DNA of 64,000 nucleotides from Candidatus Mediterraneibacter stercoripullorum (GCA_019115765.1 DXCZ01000002.1:20375-84374); one strand, 5' to 3'; shown: positions 1 to 10,472, counted from the first letter of the stretch. Notes: generated from the letters alone by a model not told the origin. Made by a program: numbers and translations.

Positions 1-3
1 TTT

Positions 4-1653
4 TCAGAATTTTCCCAAAATTTCCTCTTCCCTCTTATGACAAGTCAATATTATAACCTGTCTTTGCTGCCTGCTCAACCATTTTAGCACACAATTCAGT
101 CTTTTCTCATCATAAAATGCAAATGTTTCATCCAGGATCAGCGGCATCTCTTCCTCTTGAAGGATCTCTGCGGCGGCCATCCTCACGGCAAAATATACCT
201 GCTCCAGTGTGCCCCTGCTCAGCCGCTCAGCCGGAATCCTGCGGACGCCGTCCCAGACTGATATCTGGTTTCCTTCGCTTACATCCATACTCCTGTATCT
301 TCCGTCTGTCAGCTCCGCGAATATATCCGAAGCCCTCTGATTCAGGAGACCTGCTGTCTGTCCGCCCATCTCCCGGGCGGCAGCTTTCATCTGCTCCTCT
401 GCCAGTTCGAGAACCCGCTTTCTTTCTTCCAGCGCTTTCTCCTCTTCTCCTGGCCCCATCTCATCATACTGTTCTTTCAGATTACTGCAGCGGATCTCCT
501 TTTCCTTCCACTCTGCACGGATCCGGTCCATCTCCCAGCGGATACGTGCCTTCTCCTCACGACTCCGTTCTGACCTTTCCTCACCCTGTTCATCATCTTT
601 TTTCTCATCCGGTTTCACGCCGGCTCTCTTTCCGGCATAGCTGCCGCGCATTTTCCTGCTGTCTTCCTTCCTTTCTTTTATATAGGAAGATATTCCTGCG
701 CCAAGAAGGAGCAGACCGATCACAAATATGATCCCGGCGATCACCACGAACGGCAGTCCCGGTCCGGTCAGATTCATTCCTCCCATAAATGCGCCCCACG
801 CCGCGCCGATGATCCCGATCAGGACGCCTGCCGCCCCGGCGGACAGCAGACTGCGGGCATTTCCTTCAGGCGCATCTTCTGTTTCCGGCTCTTCCTCGTC
901 TACAGAAAACTGCCCGGCTTTTTCCCGTTTTTTCTCTTCCTCTTTATATTGTTTCCATTCCCTGGAATTCCGATCGTACTCTTTGCGGAGCCTGTCCATA
1001 TCGTCCTCCAGGTATCTGCATTCCTGCAGGAGTCTTCCCCGCTGCTTCTCCCGTTCCGATACGGCTTCCCTGAGCTGCCGTTCAACATTCTTCCGCTTCT
1101 CATGAATATCTGACAGTGCTCCGTTAAGATCGATCTCTCCTCCGGTCTCGTAATAATTGGCTGCATAGTTTTTCAGGCTTTCAGCCAGTCCCTGCCCGGG
1201 CTTTGCCATCAGCTGCCCCACAGAAACCGTACTGTCGAAAAGTGCAGGAGTCATCCCGCCCAGCAGCATATCCAGATCTCCGTGCTCTACAGACAGCTCC
1301 TCCCCGTCATCCTCACAGACCAGAGAAGCAGACTTTCCGCCCCGGTCAAATCTTCTCTCCAGCCGGAAGCTCCTGCCCCCACAGACAAATCTCATAACGC
1401 CGGCATAGCTGCCCGGATTATCCCACGGTTCATACCGGGTAAAGTCATCCTTTGCCGCTGCCTTTCCTCTGCCCCGCTCCAGGCCGAAGAGCATGGCGCG
1501 GATAAATGCATGGATCGTGGACTTTCCAAATTCATTTTCCCCATATATAACCTGCACGCCGTCGTACAGACGGAAATGTTCTTCTGTAAATTTTCCAAAA
1601 TTCTTTATGTACAGTTCTGTTATGACCATCATTTTACCCCCTGCGGTTTGCAA
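4..1653 (-). CDS. AAA-family ATPase, SbcC/YhaN-like DNA repair ATPase
   Basis: N-terminal IKNFGKF..YGENEFGKST Walker A, coiled coil, two central TM segments, C-terminal LSRGTLEQVYFAVRMA signature and LILDETFA; overlaps an SbcD-like gene. Confidence 0.85.
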   Translation of the reverse strand: MQTAGGKMMVITELYIKNFGKFTEEHFRLYDGVQVIYGENEFGKSTIHAFIRAMLFGLERGRGKAAAKDDFTRYEPWDNPGSYAGVMRFVCGGRSFRLERRFDRGGKSASLVCEDDGEELSVEHGDLDMLLGGMTPALFDSTVSVGQLMAKPGQGLAESLKNYAANYYETGGEIDLNGALSDIHEKRKNVERQLREAVSEREKQRGRLLQECRYLEDDMDRLRKEYDRNSREWKQYKEEEKKREKAGQFSVDEEEPETEDAPEGNARSLLSAGAAGVLIGIIGAAWGAFMGGMNLTGPGLPFVVIAGIIFVIGLLLLGAGISSYIKERKEDSRKMRGSYAGKRAGVKPDEKKDDEQGEERSERSREEKARIRWEMDRIRAEWKEKEIRCSNLKEQYDEMGPGEEEKALEERKRVLELAEEQMKAAAREMGGQTAGLLNQRASDIFAELTDGRYRSMDVSEGNQISVWDGVRRIPAERLSRGTLEQVYFAVRMAAAEILQEEEMPLILDETFAFYDEKRLNCVLKWLSRQQRQVIILTCHKREEEILGKF

Positions 1654-2692
1654 GCAGAGTCTCTACTCCTTCGCACAAAGCCTGATATTCTGCACTCCCC
1701 GGCTGACAGTTCTCAAACCGCCGGATGTACGCCCCGATCAGATTGCCCCGGTTCTCCCTGCTGATCTTCTCCAGATCCAGTGCCGGAATTGTCTGATCCG
1801 ATACTTCCACAACATTTCCGCTGTCGCAGACATCCCGTGTATCTATAGAGAAATCTTCACTTCTGTGTCCTTTTAATATTATTTTGTAAATATTTTCGTT
1901 CCCCTCTTCTCCCAGCTGCTCTCTGATCTTCCGCCGCAGGCTGCCAAGAGTATCCTCTTCCTCCACCGGTACTTCCAGATGGATATACCGGCGTTTCGCA
2001 CAGGGTACCCACTGCACCCGTGTCTCCTCTCCTGTAATCTCACCACGCACATACCCGTGTGGTCCCACATCATTGACATCCACCGGTTCCAGCGCTCCTG
2101 CATAGACGATCCGGTTCTTCCGGACTGCCTGAGGCTTATGGATATGTCCCAAAGCCACATAGTCAAATCCTGCCTTCTCCAGCGCCGCCGTACTGAAAGG
2201 GATATGCTTCTCGTCCCCTCCGTGGGCCAGAAGTATCTCATGCCGCCGTATGCCCTGCGCCTGAAAGCGGTCATACAGCGGCTCCCTGATCTCTCTTCTG
2301 TGGTAGCTGAGCCCGTATACCGCAGTGTCCAGCTCCGGGAAATCCACATACTCCGGAACCTCCCCGAAGATAGGGTATACATTTTCACCCCACTCAAACG
2401 TCCGGTAGTAGGAATCTCTCCGGATATAATCATGGTTGCCCGCAATGAGCACAACCTGTGTATGAGTCAGAGTCGAAAACAGATAGTCAAGCTCCTTCAG
2501 CTCCCGCATAAGCGGCTGACGGTGGAACAGGTCTCCGGCGATCAGCAGCAGATCTGTCTGCTCCTTTTCACAGATGTTGATCACATGCTCCAGCGTATCC
2601 CACAGTTCTCTGGGTCTCTGTCTGCTGTATGCCTCCCCCGCATCCGGCTCTGCGCCAAGATGGACATCGGCAATATGGATAAATCTCATAAG
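1634..2692 (-). CDS. Metallophosphoesterase, SbcD/YhaO-like exonuclease
   Basis: MRFIHIADVHLGAEPD, AGDLFH, GNHDY, ALGHIHKP motifs; ORF extends to 2767 but the likely start is MRFIHIAD (near 2692). Confidence 0.85.
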   Translation of the reverse strand, partial: LMRFIHIADVHLGAEPDAGEAYSRQRPRELWDTLEHVINICEKEQTDLLLIAGDLFHRQPLMRELKELDYLFSTLTHTQVVLIAGNHDYIRRDSYYRTFEWGENVYPIFGEVPEYVDFPELDTAVYGLSYHRREIREPLYDRFQAQGIRRHEILLAHGGDEKHIPFSTAALEKAGFDYVALGHIHKPQAVRKNRIVYAGALEPVDVNDVGPHGYVRGEITGEETRVQWVPCAKRRYIHLEVPVEEEDTLGSLRRKIREQLGEEGNENIYKIILKGHRSEDFSIDTRDVCDSGNVVEVSDQTIPALDLEKISRENRGNLIGAYIRRFENCQPGSAEYQALCEGVETLLANRRG

Positions 2693-2864
2693 TTCCTCCT
2701 GTTGTTTATAATAACGATTCTGCTGATCGCTGCACCGCTGTTTCTTTCCGCTGCAGGAGTCCGCCATCCGGGAAAGTAAAAGAGGCTGCCGCGGCGGATT
2801 GCTTTCCGCCGGGCAGCACCTCTTTGTTCCTGCGTAACACAGGGCAAACCGCCGCGGTTAAAAA

Positions 2865-4256
2865 TTACAGTTCGCAGTTGTTCACTGTTCTCGGGAACGG
2901 GATCACGTCACGGATGTTGGACATGCCGGTCAGATACATGACGCAGCGCTCGAATCCGAGACCAAATCCCGCATGTCTGGTGGATCCGTATTTTCTCAGA
3001 TCCAGATAAAACTGATAGTCTTCTTCCTTCAGTCCCAGTTCCTTCATGCGGTTCAGCAGCTTGTCATAATCGTCCTCTCTCTGACTTCCTCCAATAATCT
3101 CGCCGATTCCCGGAACGAGGCAGTCTACTGCGGCAACGGTCTTGCCGTCATCATTCTGTTTCATATAGAATGCCTTGATTTCCTTCGGGTAGTCAGTCAC
3201 GAACACCGGTCTCTTGTATACCTGCTCGGTCAGATACCTCTCGTGCTCTGTCTGAAGATCACATCCCCAGGACACTTTATATTCAAATTTGTCGTTGTTC
3301 TTCGCAAGGATATCGATGGCGTCTGTGTATGTCACGCGGGCGAAATCCGAGTTCACTACATTGTGAAGGCGGTCAAGCAGCCCTTTGTCCACAAAGGAGT
3401 TAAAGAAATTCATCTCTTCCGGCGCATTCTCCAGAACATAGTTGATAATGTATTTCAGCATATCCTCCGCCAGCTCCATATCATCATCCAGATCAGCAAA
3501 CGCGATCTCCGGCTCGATCATCCAGAACTCTGCAGCGTGTCTCGTTGTGTTGGAGTTTTCCGCGCGGAAAGTAGGCCCGAATGTATAAATGCTGCGGAAT
3601 GCCTGGGCATAAGTCTCTCCGTTAAGCTGCCCGCTGACAGTCAGGCTTGTTTCCTTTCCAAAGAAATCCTTCGTATAGTCGACAGTTCCGTCCTCATTCT
3701 TCGGAACATTATCCATATCCAGTGTTGTCACACGGAACATCTCTCCCGCTCCTTCGCAGTCGCTCCCTGTGATCAGCGGAGTATGCACATAGACAAATCC
3801 TCTCTCCTGGAAAAACTTATGGATCGCGTAAGCCGCCAGTGAGCGGACACGGAACACTGCCTGGAACGTATTCGTTCTGGGACGCAGATGAGAAATTGTT
3901 CTTAGATATTCAAAACTGTGGCGTTTCTTCTGCAGGGGATAATCCGGAGCGGAAGCTCCTTCCACCTGTACTTCATCCGCCTGGATCTCAAATGGCTGCT
4001 TTGCCTGAGGCGTCGCCACAAGTGTCCCGGTCACGATGACAGCCGCGCCTACGTTCAGCTTCGAAATCTCTGCGAAGTTCTCCATCTTATCATGATAAAC
4101 AACCTGCAGAGTCTGAAAATACGAGCCATCATTGATCACCATGAAGCCAAATGTCTTCGAATCACGGATACTGCGGACCCATCCCCCAACGGTCACCTTC
4201 TGATCCAGATATGCCTCCCTGTTTTTAAATAATTCACGAATCGTTGTAAGTTCCAT
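2865..4256 (-). CDS. asnS: Asparagine--tRNA ligase
   Basis: 463 aa; OB-fold N-terminus [25 protein letters not shown] and class II motif [28 protein letters not shown]. Confidence 0.95.
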   Translation of the reverse strand: MELTTIRELFKNREAYLDQKVTVGGWVRSIRDSKTFGFMVINDGSYFQTLQVVYHDKMENFAEISKLNVGAAVIVTGTLVATPQAKQPFEIQADEVQVEGASAPDYPLQKKRHSFEYLRTISHLRPRTNTFQAVFRVRSLAAYAIHKFFQERGFVYVHTPLITGSDCEGAGEMFRVTTLDMDNVPKNEDGTVDYTKDFFGKETSLTVSGQLNGETYAQAFRSIYTFGPTFRAENSNTTRHAAEFWMIEPEIAFADLDDDMELAEDMLKYIINYVLENAPEEMNFFNSFVDKGLLDRLHNVVNSDFARVTYTDAIDILAKNNDKFEYKVSWGCDLQTEHERYLTEQVYKRPVFVTDYPKEIKAFYMKQNDDGKTVAAVDCLVPGIGEIIGGSQREDDYDKLLNRMKELGLKEEDYQFYLDLRKYGSTRHAGFGLGFERCVMYLTGMSNIRDVIPFPRTVNNCEL

Positions 4257-4584
4257 ACCAAAAAAACTCCTTCAATGATGTATTCCAGCTTTTCTGCTGT
4301 CAATATTGACATTATAGCACCCTGCGGGCAAACCGTAAACAAATTTCAGTTTCCTATTGTAAAATCCGACAGGGATGATAATATATGATGTTGCCAGGGT
4401 CAAAAGGTCGTGCGTTTTATGTGGACATGAAAAGGCATGATCCGGGGACCTGGAAAAACATAAGAAAGCAGCGCAACAGGGCGGATTTCAAATGTTTTTT
4501 TGGATTGCGGGAGCATGCAATGCAATACACTGCAACAGTATACACTCATCCGCAACAGCATTACATCGAAAGGAAATGAGAGTT

Positions 4585-5928
4585 ATGACCGACTCAGCTA
4601 AAATAGGAAATCAGATCACTGAGGGTGTGATCTGGAAACAGCTGCTGATCTTCTTTTTCCCCATTCTTCTCGGGACATTTTTCCAGCAGTTATATAATAC
4701 CATTGATACAGTGATCGTAGGCCAGTTCGTAGGCACAGAGGCACTGGCAAGCGTAGGCGGCTCCTCCGCACAGATCGTGTCACTGGTGGTAGGCTTTTTC
4801 ACCGGTCTCTCCTCCGGCGCCTCTATCACCATCGCACAGTTCACCGGAGCAAGAGATGCCCGTTCTGCCAATAAGGCACTGCACAATGCATATGCCATTG
4901 CCGGAACAGGGGGCATCATACTGACCATTGCCGGCATTCTGCTTACTCCGGCCATGCTCCGTCTGATGAACACTCCGCCGGAGACTATGGAAGATTCCTC
5001 CGTGTACCTCCGCATCTATTTTGCCGGTATCATATTTGTACTGATCTACAATATGGGAGCCAGCATCCTGCGTGCCACAGGTGACTCCAGACGTCCGCTC
5101 TACTATCTGATCGTCTGCTGTCTGATCAACATCGTGCTGGACATAACCTTTGTAGTAGTATTCCAGCTGGGTGTCATGGGCGTAGCAATAGCCACACTCA
5201 TTGCGCAGGCAGTCAGTGCCGTTCTGGTCACTTACCGACTGATCCGGGCGGACGGGCTGCTGAAACTGTACATGCGCCAGATCCGGTTCCATGGAAAGAT
5301 GCTGGCAAGCCAGCTGAAGATGGGCCTTCCTACAGGATTTGAATCCATCCTTTTTTCCATCACCAACATCGCCATCCTGGCCGCCATCAACTCCTTCGGT
5401 ACAGATACCGTTGCCGCATGGTCTGCCTTCGGCAAACTGGACGCTCTCTTCTGGATGATCAGCACCGCCTTCGGCATCTCCATCACAACCTTCGTCGGGC
5501 AGAACTACGGTGCCGGGAAAATGGACCGCGTGAAGAAGAGCACTCTTGTATGTCTGCTCATCGATCTGGCAGTCTCAGCCGTACTTGTCATCGTCCTGGT
5601 GCTGGGGCGCAGCCTTTTCTTCCGTCTCTTTACCACAGACCCGGCGGTAATTGAGATTGGCTCTGAAATGATGCGGCTGATCATGCCCTGGTACATTGTC
5701 TATGTCTTCATCGAGATCCTGGCAGGCTCTCTGAGGGGCGTGGGTGATGTCATCGTACCAGTGGTGATCACTCTGTTCGGAGTATGCGTCTTCCGTATCA
5801 TCTGGCTGATCGGAGTCATGCAGATCTCGCCTACGATCCCGGCCATCATCTACAGCTATCCGGTGACCTGGATCCTGACAGCAGCAACATTTATCATATA
5901 TTACATAAGGAAATACAGAAAGTTATAA
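4585..5928 (+). CDS. MATE family efflux transporter (full length)
   Basis: ITEGVIWKQLLIFFFPILLGTFFQQLYNTIDTVIVGQFVG..; start chosen at MTDSAKIG with AAAGGA upstream. Confidence 0.9.
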   Translation: MTDSAKIGNQITEGVIWKQLLIFFFPILLGTFFQQLYNTIDTVIVGQFVGTEALASVGGSSAQIVSLVVGFFTGLSSGASITIAQFTGARDARSANKALHNAYAIAGTGGIILTIAGILLTPAMLRLMNTPPETMEDSSVYLRIYFAGIIFVLIYNMGASILRATGDSRRPLYYLIVCCLINIVLDITFVVVFQLGVMGVAIATLIAQAVSAVLVTYRLIRADGLLKLYMRQIRFHGKMLASQLKMGLPTGFESILFSITNIAILAAINSFGTDTVAAWSAFGKLDALFWMISTAFGISITTFVGQNYGAGKMDRVKKSTLVCLLIDLAVSAVLVIVLVLGRSLFFRLFTTDPAVIEIGSEMMRLIMPWYIVYVFIEILAGSLRGVGDVIVPVVITLFGVCVFRIIWLIGVMQISPTIPAIIYSYPVTWILTAATFIIYYIRKYRKL

Positions 5929-5991
5929 TCCCCCCTCCCACTGACCGGTCTGACGATCTGCAGTGGGAATGTTAAATTTTCTTAATCCCTA

Positions 5992-6279
5992 TTGACGTAC
6001 ACTTTCCCGCCATGTAAGATAGGGGCAACTTACTCAACACATTCAGCGCAGTCTCAGGGACAGCCCTATCAGCCGGCTCAGCAGAATCAGAATTATACAG
6101 CTCCCCAGGCAGGCTCTTCTGTCTGCCCCAGCTGCGGAGCTTCAGTTCCCGCCGGTTCCAAATTCTGCCTATCCTGCGGAGCTAAAATGGCAGCCGCCGC
6201 TTTCTGTCCCAACTGCGGAAAACCGGTTCCGGCCGGAGCCAGATTCTGTCCGGAATGCGGTTCTCCCACCGGACAGTGA
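5992..6279 (+). pseudogene. Double zinc-ribbon protein; probably the C-terminal remnant of a larger (SPFH/virion-core-like) protein
   Basis: CPSCGASVPAGSKFCLSCGAK and CPNCGKPVPAGARFCPECGSP; preceded by Q/P-rich linker, no credible start codon; a TTGACG-17-TAAGAT promoter-like sequence sits inside the ORF start. Confidence 0.5.
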
Positions 6280-6962
6280 TCCTCTTACGCCGAGCAGGCG
6301 ATTATAAGATTGAAAAACGACTGGGCGGAGGCCGCTATGGAGTCTGCTATCTGTCCCGTGATCTTTCCGGGAAACAGGTCGTCCTGAAGCGCTTCCGCCC
6401 GAAAACCTTCCGGGAAAACGCAGATGACAACTACCACGAAGCTGTGATCCTCTCCGGACTCAGCCATCCCGCTGTCCCGGAACTCCTGGGCGTACTCAAC
6501 ATACGTCAGGGATACTTTTTCGTTCTGGAATACAAACCAGGAGACACACTAAAGGATCTGCTGTTCCGGAAAAAGACGGAGTTTTCCGATGATCAGATCC
6601 TGCGGATCGGCAGCCAGCTCCTTGATATCCTCACATATATTCACAGCCGCAGTGTAGTCCACGGGGATCTCAGCATTTCCAACGTAACGGATGACGGGGA
6701 ACATGTCTCACTGCTGGACTTCGGTCTTGCCCGTTATATGGACGGTATCTCCATCACTCCCGATCACGATCATGCCTGCTTTGGCAATCTGCTCCTCTAT
6801 CTGCTGTACTCCCGATACCACGGCAAAAAGTTTGGCGCATGGTACCAGGAACTGGATCTTCCTGCGGCTCAGGAACTCTTTCTGAAGCACCTGCTGGGTC
6901 TGGGGCAGAAGTATACCAGCACCACAGAAGTTCGTAAAGCATTTCTCGAGGTATTTTCCTGA
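6276..6962 (+). CDS. Small Ser/Thr protein kinase-like protein
   Basis: YKIEKRLGGGRYGVCYLSRD glycine loop, VVLKRF Lys, VVHGDLSISNV catalytic loop, LLDFGLAR DFG; GTG start overlaps the stop of the zinc-ribbon ORF. Confidence 0.8.
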   Translation: MILLRRAGDYKIEKRLGGGRYGVCYLSRDLSGKQVVLKRFRPKTFRENADDNYHEAVILSGLSHPAVPELLGVLNIRQGYFFVLEYKPGDTLKDLLFRKKTEFSDDQILRIGSQLLDILTYIHSRSVVHGDLSISNVTDDGEHVSLLDFGLARYMDGISITPDHDHACFGNLLLYLLYSRYHGKKFGAWYQELDLPAAQELFLKHLLGLGQKYTSTTEVRKAFLEVFS

Positions 6963-7154
6963 TCCTTGTTCCTGTGTGCGGGTCTTGTTACTTTTCGCGC
7001 AGCAACCAGATATCCGGACAATTTCCAGATTGTCTGTCATAGTTTGCTTGAACCCTTCCTCCCCATTTGCTATAGTTTATTCAGGCCTGCAAGTATTTGA
7101 CAGAAGCCGTAAAAATGCCTGTCGCATACAGTACGTGAAGGGATATGATGTGAA

Positions 7155-7841
7155 GTGAAGGATCTGACAAAGGGAAATGTATATAGAAATCTGACCGGGT
7201 TGGCCATCCCGATCCTGGCAGGAAATCTGCTGCAGCTAACTTACAATGCGGTGGATTCTATTGTTGTGGGCAGATATGCCGGGGAAACGGCTCTTGCCGC
7301 CGTCAATGCTGTAAACCGGGTTGATGATTTTGCATGCATTCCTGAGCAGAGCATCAGCCATGCCATCATGAATTATACAAGTCAGTGCGACGGTGCCCGG
7401 AACAGAGATAAGATGCGGGAAGGATTCAGAAAAGGCATGATCCTGGAACTTGGCTACGGCATATTCATCTGTCTTGTGATCCTTTTCTTCCGGTATCCTG
7501 TCATCCGTCTGTTCGGGAGCGGTACTATGTCTGAGATCGGCGCAGACTACCTGAAAGTAATGGCGGTATTCTATCTCATGCCCGCTGTCACGAATGGCAT
7601 CCAGGGATTTTTCCGCGGCATCCAGAAAATGCAGACCACTTTCATCGCCACCTGCATCCAGATCACTCTCCGGGTCATCTTCGTGTATCTCCTCGTTCCG
7701 CACATGGGCATGAATGGAGCCGCTTATTCATGCGCTGTAGGATGGGCAGTTATGATCGTGTATCAGATCGTACAGCTGAAAAGTGCAAAAAATACATTTG
7801 ACGGATATGAAATATTCTGGTATAATGCAGAAGATGTTTGA
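7155..7841 (+). pseudogene. MATE family transporter with large in-frame internal deletion
   Basis: 228 aa only; N-terminal MATE start (LTKGNVYRNLTGLAIPILAGNLLQLTYNAVDSIVVGRYAGETALAAV) fused directly to second-half MATE sequence (NAVNRVDDFACIPEQSISHAIMNYTSQ..). Confidence 0.75.
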
Positions 7842-7897
7842 ATAAACTATTTATACATCGCACCTGAATGATCAAAAAATGATCTCCAAGTGTTGAT

Positions 7898-7969
7898 GGC
7901 GCAGTAGCCAAGTGGTAAGGCGTGGGTCTGCAACACCCTGATTCACCGGTTCAAATCCGGTCTGCGCCT
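7898..7969 (+). tRNA. tRNA-Cys (GCA)
   Basis: Acceptor GGCGCAG/CTGCGCC with U73, D arm AGCCAAGTGGTAAGGC, anticodon loop CTGCAAC, T arm ACCGGTTCAAATCCGGT. Confidence 0.9.
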
Positions 7970-7972
7970 CTC

Positions 7973-8010
7973 AAAGAGCCCGAAAAATCAACGTTTTTCG
8001 GGCTCTTTTT
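7973..8010 (+). terminator. Rho-independent terminator after tRNA-Cys
   Basis: AAAGAGCCCGAAAAATCAACGTTTTTCGGGCTCTTTTT. Confidence 0.85.
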
Positions 8011-8036
8011 ATTTTTCAATATATCTGATACAGGCC

Positions 8037-8279
8037 ATGCCTGTTCTGCTCTTTTCATTTATCCCGCTCATGGCAGGATCAGTCATGGCGAATGTGGCAG
8101 GATGGCCGCAAATGGTCATTGACCTGATCAATCCCTTTATGTATCTGAGCAGTTTATCATCTATCATTCAGACGCCTTCTTATGTAGTCGTCAGGGTGAT
8201 CAGTATGCTGCTGTTCTTATCCGGCGCACTTATTTTTTCGTACTGCAGCAGAAAAAAGATGGAGAAAAATTACCTATGA
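8037..8279 (+). pseudogene. C-terminal fragment of an ABC-2-type permease
   Basis: 80 aa, two TM segments plus basic tail, immediately followed by permease and ATPase genes; N-terminal domain absent. Confidence 0.45.
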
Positions 8280-8923
8280 GCAAAAGAATGCTACTGACGA
8301 TTTCCGGCCTGCTTACTTTGACCGTCATTGCTTATCTCGGATATGAAACCTGCATATATCATACAACTGACAGCACACTGGAAGATTTCCTGGAAGTATA
8401 TCTGAATAATCCGCAAAAATATATTTTTAATGGAATGATATATGGAATTCCCGCAATATATTCCAATGTTTTATTATTTCGACGAACAGAAATATTGATC
8501 CGGGTGAATAGCACATTGCTGCAGCGGATAACCTTAAAGAGTGTGAAAACTTCAGTTTTGCTCGGGATATATATCTTTCTTATATATATATTAACTGCAT
8601 TTTTCAGCGGAATGGATATCAGATTTTACCCCGAAATGGCGCTTATCATTTGCAGATTGTTCATTTTCTATTTGCAGTGTCATGCGCTTTTTTATCTCAT
8701 ATACGCGGTCTGCGGTAATCCTGTATGGTCTGTTTCTCTTGTTGCAGTGATAAATATGACTGCTCTGGTGGTAATGCAGGAGATCAGTTTTCTTAATAAT
8801 CTGTCAAGTTCTGTGTCACTTCGGATATTTACTGTATATGAATGTATCAGTTTTATTCTGGTATATACAGGAGCTGCCGTGGTGATCAAGAATAAGCCGT
8901 TGTCTCTCAGAGACAGAGCATGA
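8276..8923 (+). CDS. Multi-TM membrane protein, probable ABC transporter permease
   Basis: 215 aa with about 6 hydrophobic segments; overlaps the upstream fragment and precedes an ABC ATPase. Confidence 0.6.
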   Translation: MSKRMLLTISGLLTLTVIAYLGYETCIYHTTDSTLEDFLEVYLNNPQKYIFNGMIYGIPAIYSNVLLFRRTEILIRVNSTLLQRITLKSVKTSVLLGIYIFLIYILTAFFSGMDIRFYPEMALIICRLFIFYLQCHALFYLIYAVCGNPVWSVSLVAVINMTALVVMQEISFLNNLSSSVSLRIFTVYECISFILVYTGAAVVIKNKPLSLRDRA

Positions 8924-8991
8924 TCAACTATTGAAAAACATTCTGTTTAATATAATTGACGTCCAATATCTATATAACACAGGAGGGCAGC

Positions 8992-9594
8992 ATGATAGAA
9001 ATAATAAACGCAACAAAGATATTAAAAGGAAAAACTGTACTGGATCAGATCAACTTACAGCTTCAGGAAGGCGATTTCATCCTCCTGAAAGGGCCGAATG
9101 GCTGCGGAAAAACGATGCTGCTGCGGATGATCTGCGGCCTGATCACGCCCGGCAGCGGTGAAATAAAATCAGACAAGGCTTACACATGCGGCGTCATTAT
9201 TGAAAATCCTTCCTTCTTTGAAGGGGAAACTGCAAAATACAATCTGAAATACCTTGCGTCACTTAATCACAGGATCACTGATCTGGAAATTGACAGATAC
9301 TTACAGATGTTTGATCTGTTCGAAGAGCGCAACAAAAAAGTCAGGACTTTCTCCCTTGGGATGAAACAGCGGCTCGCATTGATCCAGGCTATGATGGAAG
9401 ACCCGGATATACTGCTGCTGGATGAGCCTTTCAATGCCATTGATGATGAAAATCTGGAAAACGTATATCATATCCTCAACGAGTTTCACAAAAGAAATAA
9501 AATGATCGTAGTGGCTTCTCATGGAGATCATTCCGATAAATATGAGTTTAACCGAGTGATCCAGATGAACCGGGGGAAGATAAAAACTGACTAA
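8992..9594 (+). CDS. ABC transporter ATP-binding protein
   Basis: LLKGPNGCGKTMLLRMICG, FSLGMKQRLALIQAMMEDPDILLLDEPFNAID; likely start MIEIINATKIL after GGAGG. Confidence 0.9.
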   Translation: MIEIINATKILKGKTVLDQINLQLQEGDFILLKGPNGCGKTMLLRMICGLITPGSGEIKSDKAYTCGVIIENPSFFEGETAKYNLKYLASLNHRITDLEIDRYLQMFDLFEERNKKVRTFSLGMKQRLALIQAMMEDPDILLLDEPFNAIDDENLENVYHILNEFHKRNKMIVVASHGDHSDKYEFNRVIQMNRGKIKTD

Positions 9595-9640
9595 AATCAA
9601 ACGCAAATTTAAACCGAAACAGCACAAAAATATAAAGCAA

Positions 9641-9690
9641 AAATCGGAGAAACCCACACCGGTCCGGTGGATTTCTTCCGATTTTTTTCA
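9641..9690. terminator. Bidirectional terminator-like hairpin
   Basis: AAATCGGAGAAACCCACACCGGTCCGGTGGATTTCTTCCGATTTTTTT. Confidence 0.75.
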
Positions 9691-9709
9691 TATTTGATAA
9701 AACGCTATT

Positions 9710-9964
9710 CTATAAATCCTGTGCTTTATTTTTCTCCTGCTCTTCATAATAACAGTCTGCAATATATCCGGCGGATTCCGCCCATAAAGCATTTTCTGTA
9801 TTCTGCAGTGCTTTATAAGTCTGTGAATGGTAAAAAGCACCCACTGCATCCGGAAAAGAAAGATGACTCTTTTCTTTTATAATATCAATCACATCCCGAA
9901 TCTGAATACACAGATTCATAGTGATATCTTTCCCATTGAAAAAATATTTCCCCTCCATGCTCAT
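9710..9964 (-). CDS. DUF3791-like small protein
   Basis: 84 aa; LSFPDAVGAFYHSQTYKAL..; start overlaps the stop of the upstream DUF3990-type gene. Confidence 0.5.
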   Translation of the reverse strand: MSMEGKYFFNGKDITMNLCIQIRDVIDIIKEKSHLSFPDAVGAFYHSQTYKALQNTENALWAESAGYIADCYYEEQEKNKAQDL

Positions 9965-10353
9965 ACCTCCTTACGAGACTCAAAAGTCAGGTGCTCCAAA
10001 GCAAGTGACGTATGAAAAGAAACTTGATTATTAACCTTATTAAACCGAAGTCTTTCGACTGCTTCCTCTGCGCTAAAAATTCCCGATAAATATAATTGAA
10101 CAGTCTCCATAGTATTATCATCCGCAACAGGTCCGATTACCACATCATAGTTATGCTGAATACCGCCCTTAGTCCGATTTTCCTTGATAAACTCGAGCCA
10201 TTCCTTATCTAATGCCGGAAAAACTTGATGTTTATAAAAAAGACTAAATGCTTTTTCTTCAGTAATATTGTGCTTTTTAGCATAATATTCCAACGCCTGA
10301 ATTGACAGCATTTCTACGTCTGACTGAATACTCATAATAATCATTTCCTCCAT
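9961..10353 (-). CDS. DUF3791 N-terminus fused to C-terminal part of DUF3990
   Basis: N-term MSIQSDVEMLSIQALEYYAKKHNITEEKAFSLFYKHQVF resembles DUF3791; C-term YDVVIGPVADDNTMETVQLYLSGIFSAEEAVERLRFNKVNNQVSFHT resembles the DUF3990 C-terminus; DUF3990 N-terminal half absent. Confidence 0.55.
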   Translation of the reverse strand: MEEMIIMSIQSDVEMLSIQALEYYAKKHNITEEKAFSLFYKHQVFPALDKEWLEFIKENRTKGGIQHNYDVVIGPVADDNTMETVQLYLSGIFSAEEAVERLRFNKVNNQVSFHTSLALEHLTFESRKEV

Positions 10354-10472
10354 TTGCCCTTATTATACTAGAAAAAAAGGGGCTTTCAATAATTATGTCT
10401 GTTTACAGATAATTCCTGATATTGTGCCAAGCCTTCCAGGCACTCTTCCGACTTCCAACACCAGCTGACCCA

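Noticed and set aside
4385-4579. 64-aa ORF upstream of the first MATE gene
   Set aside because: No family signal or convincing RBS; may be leader or relic sequence but not supportable.
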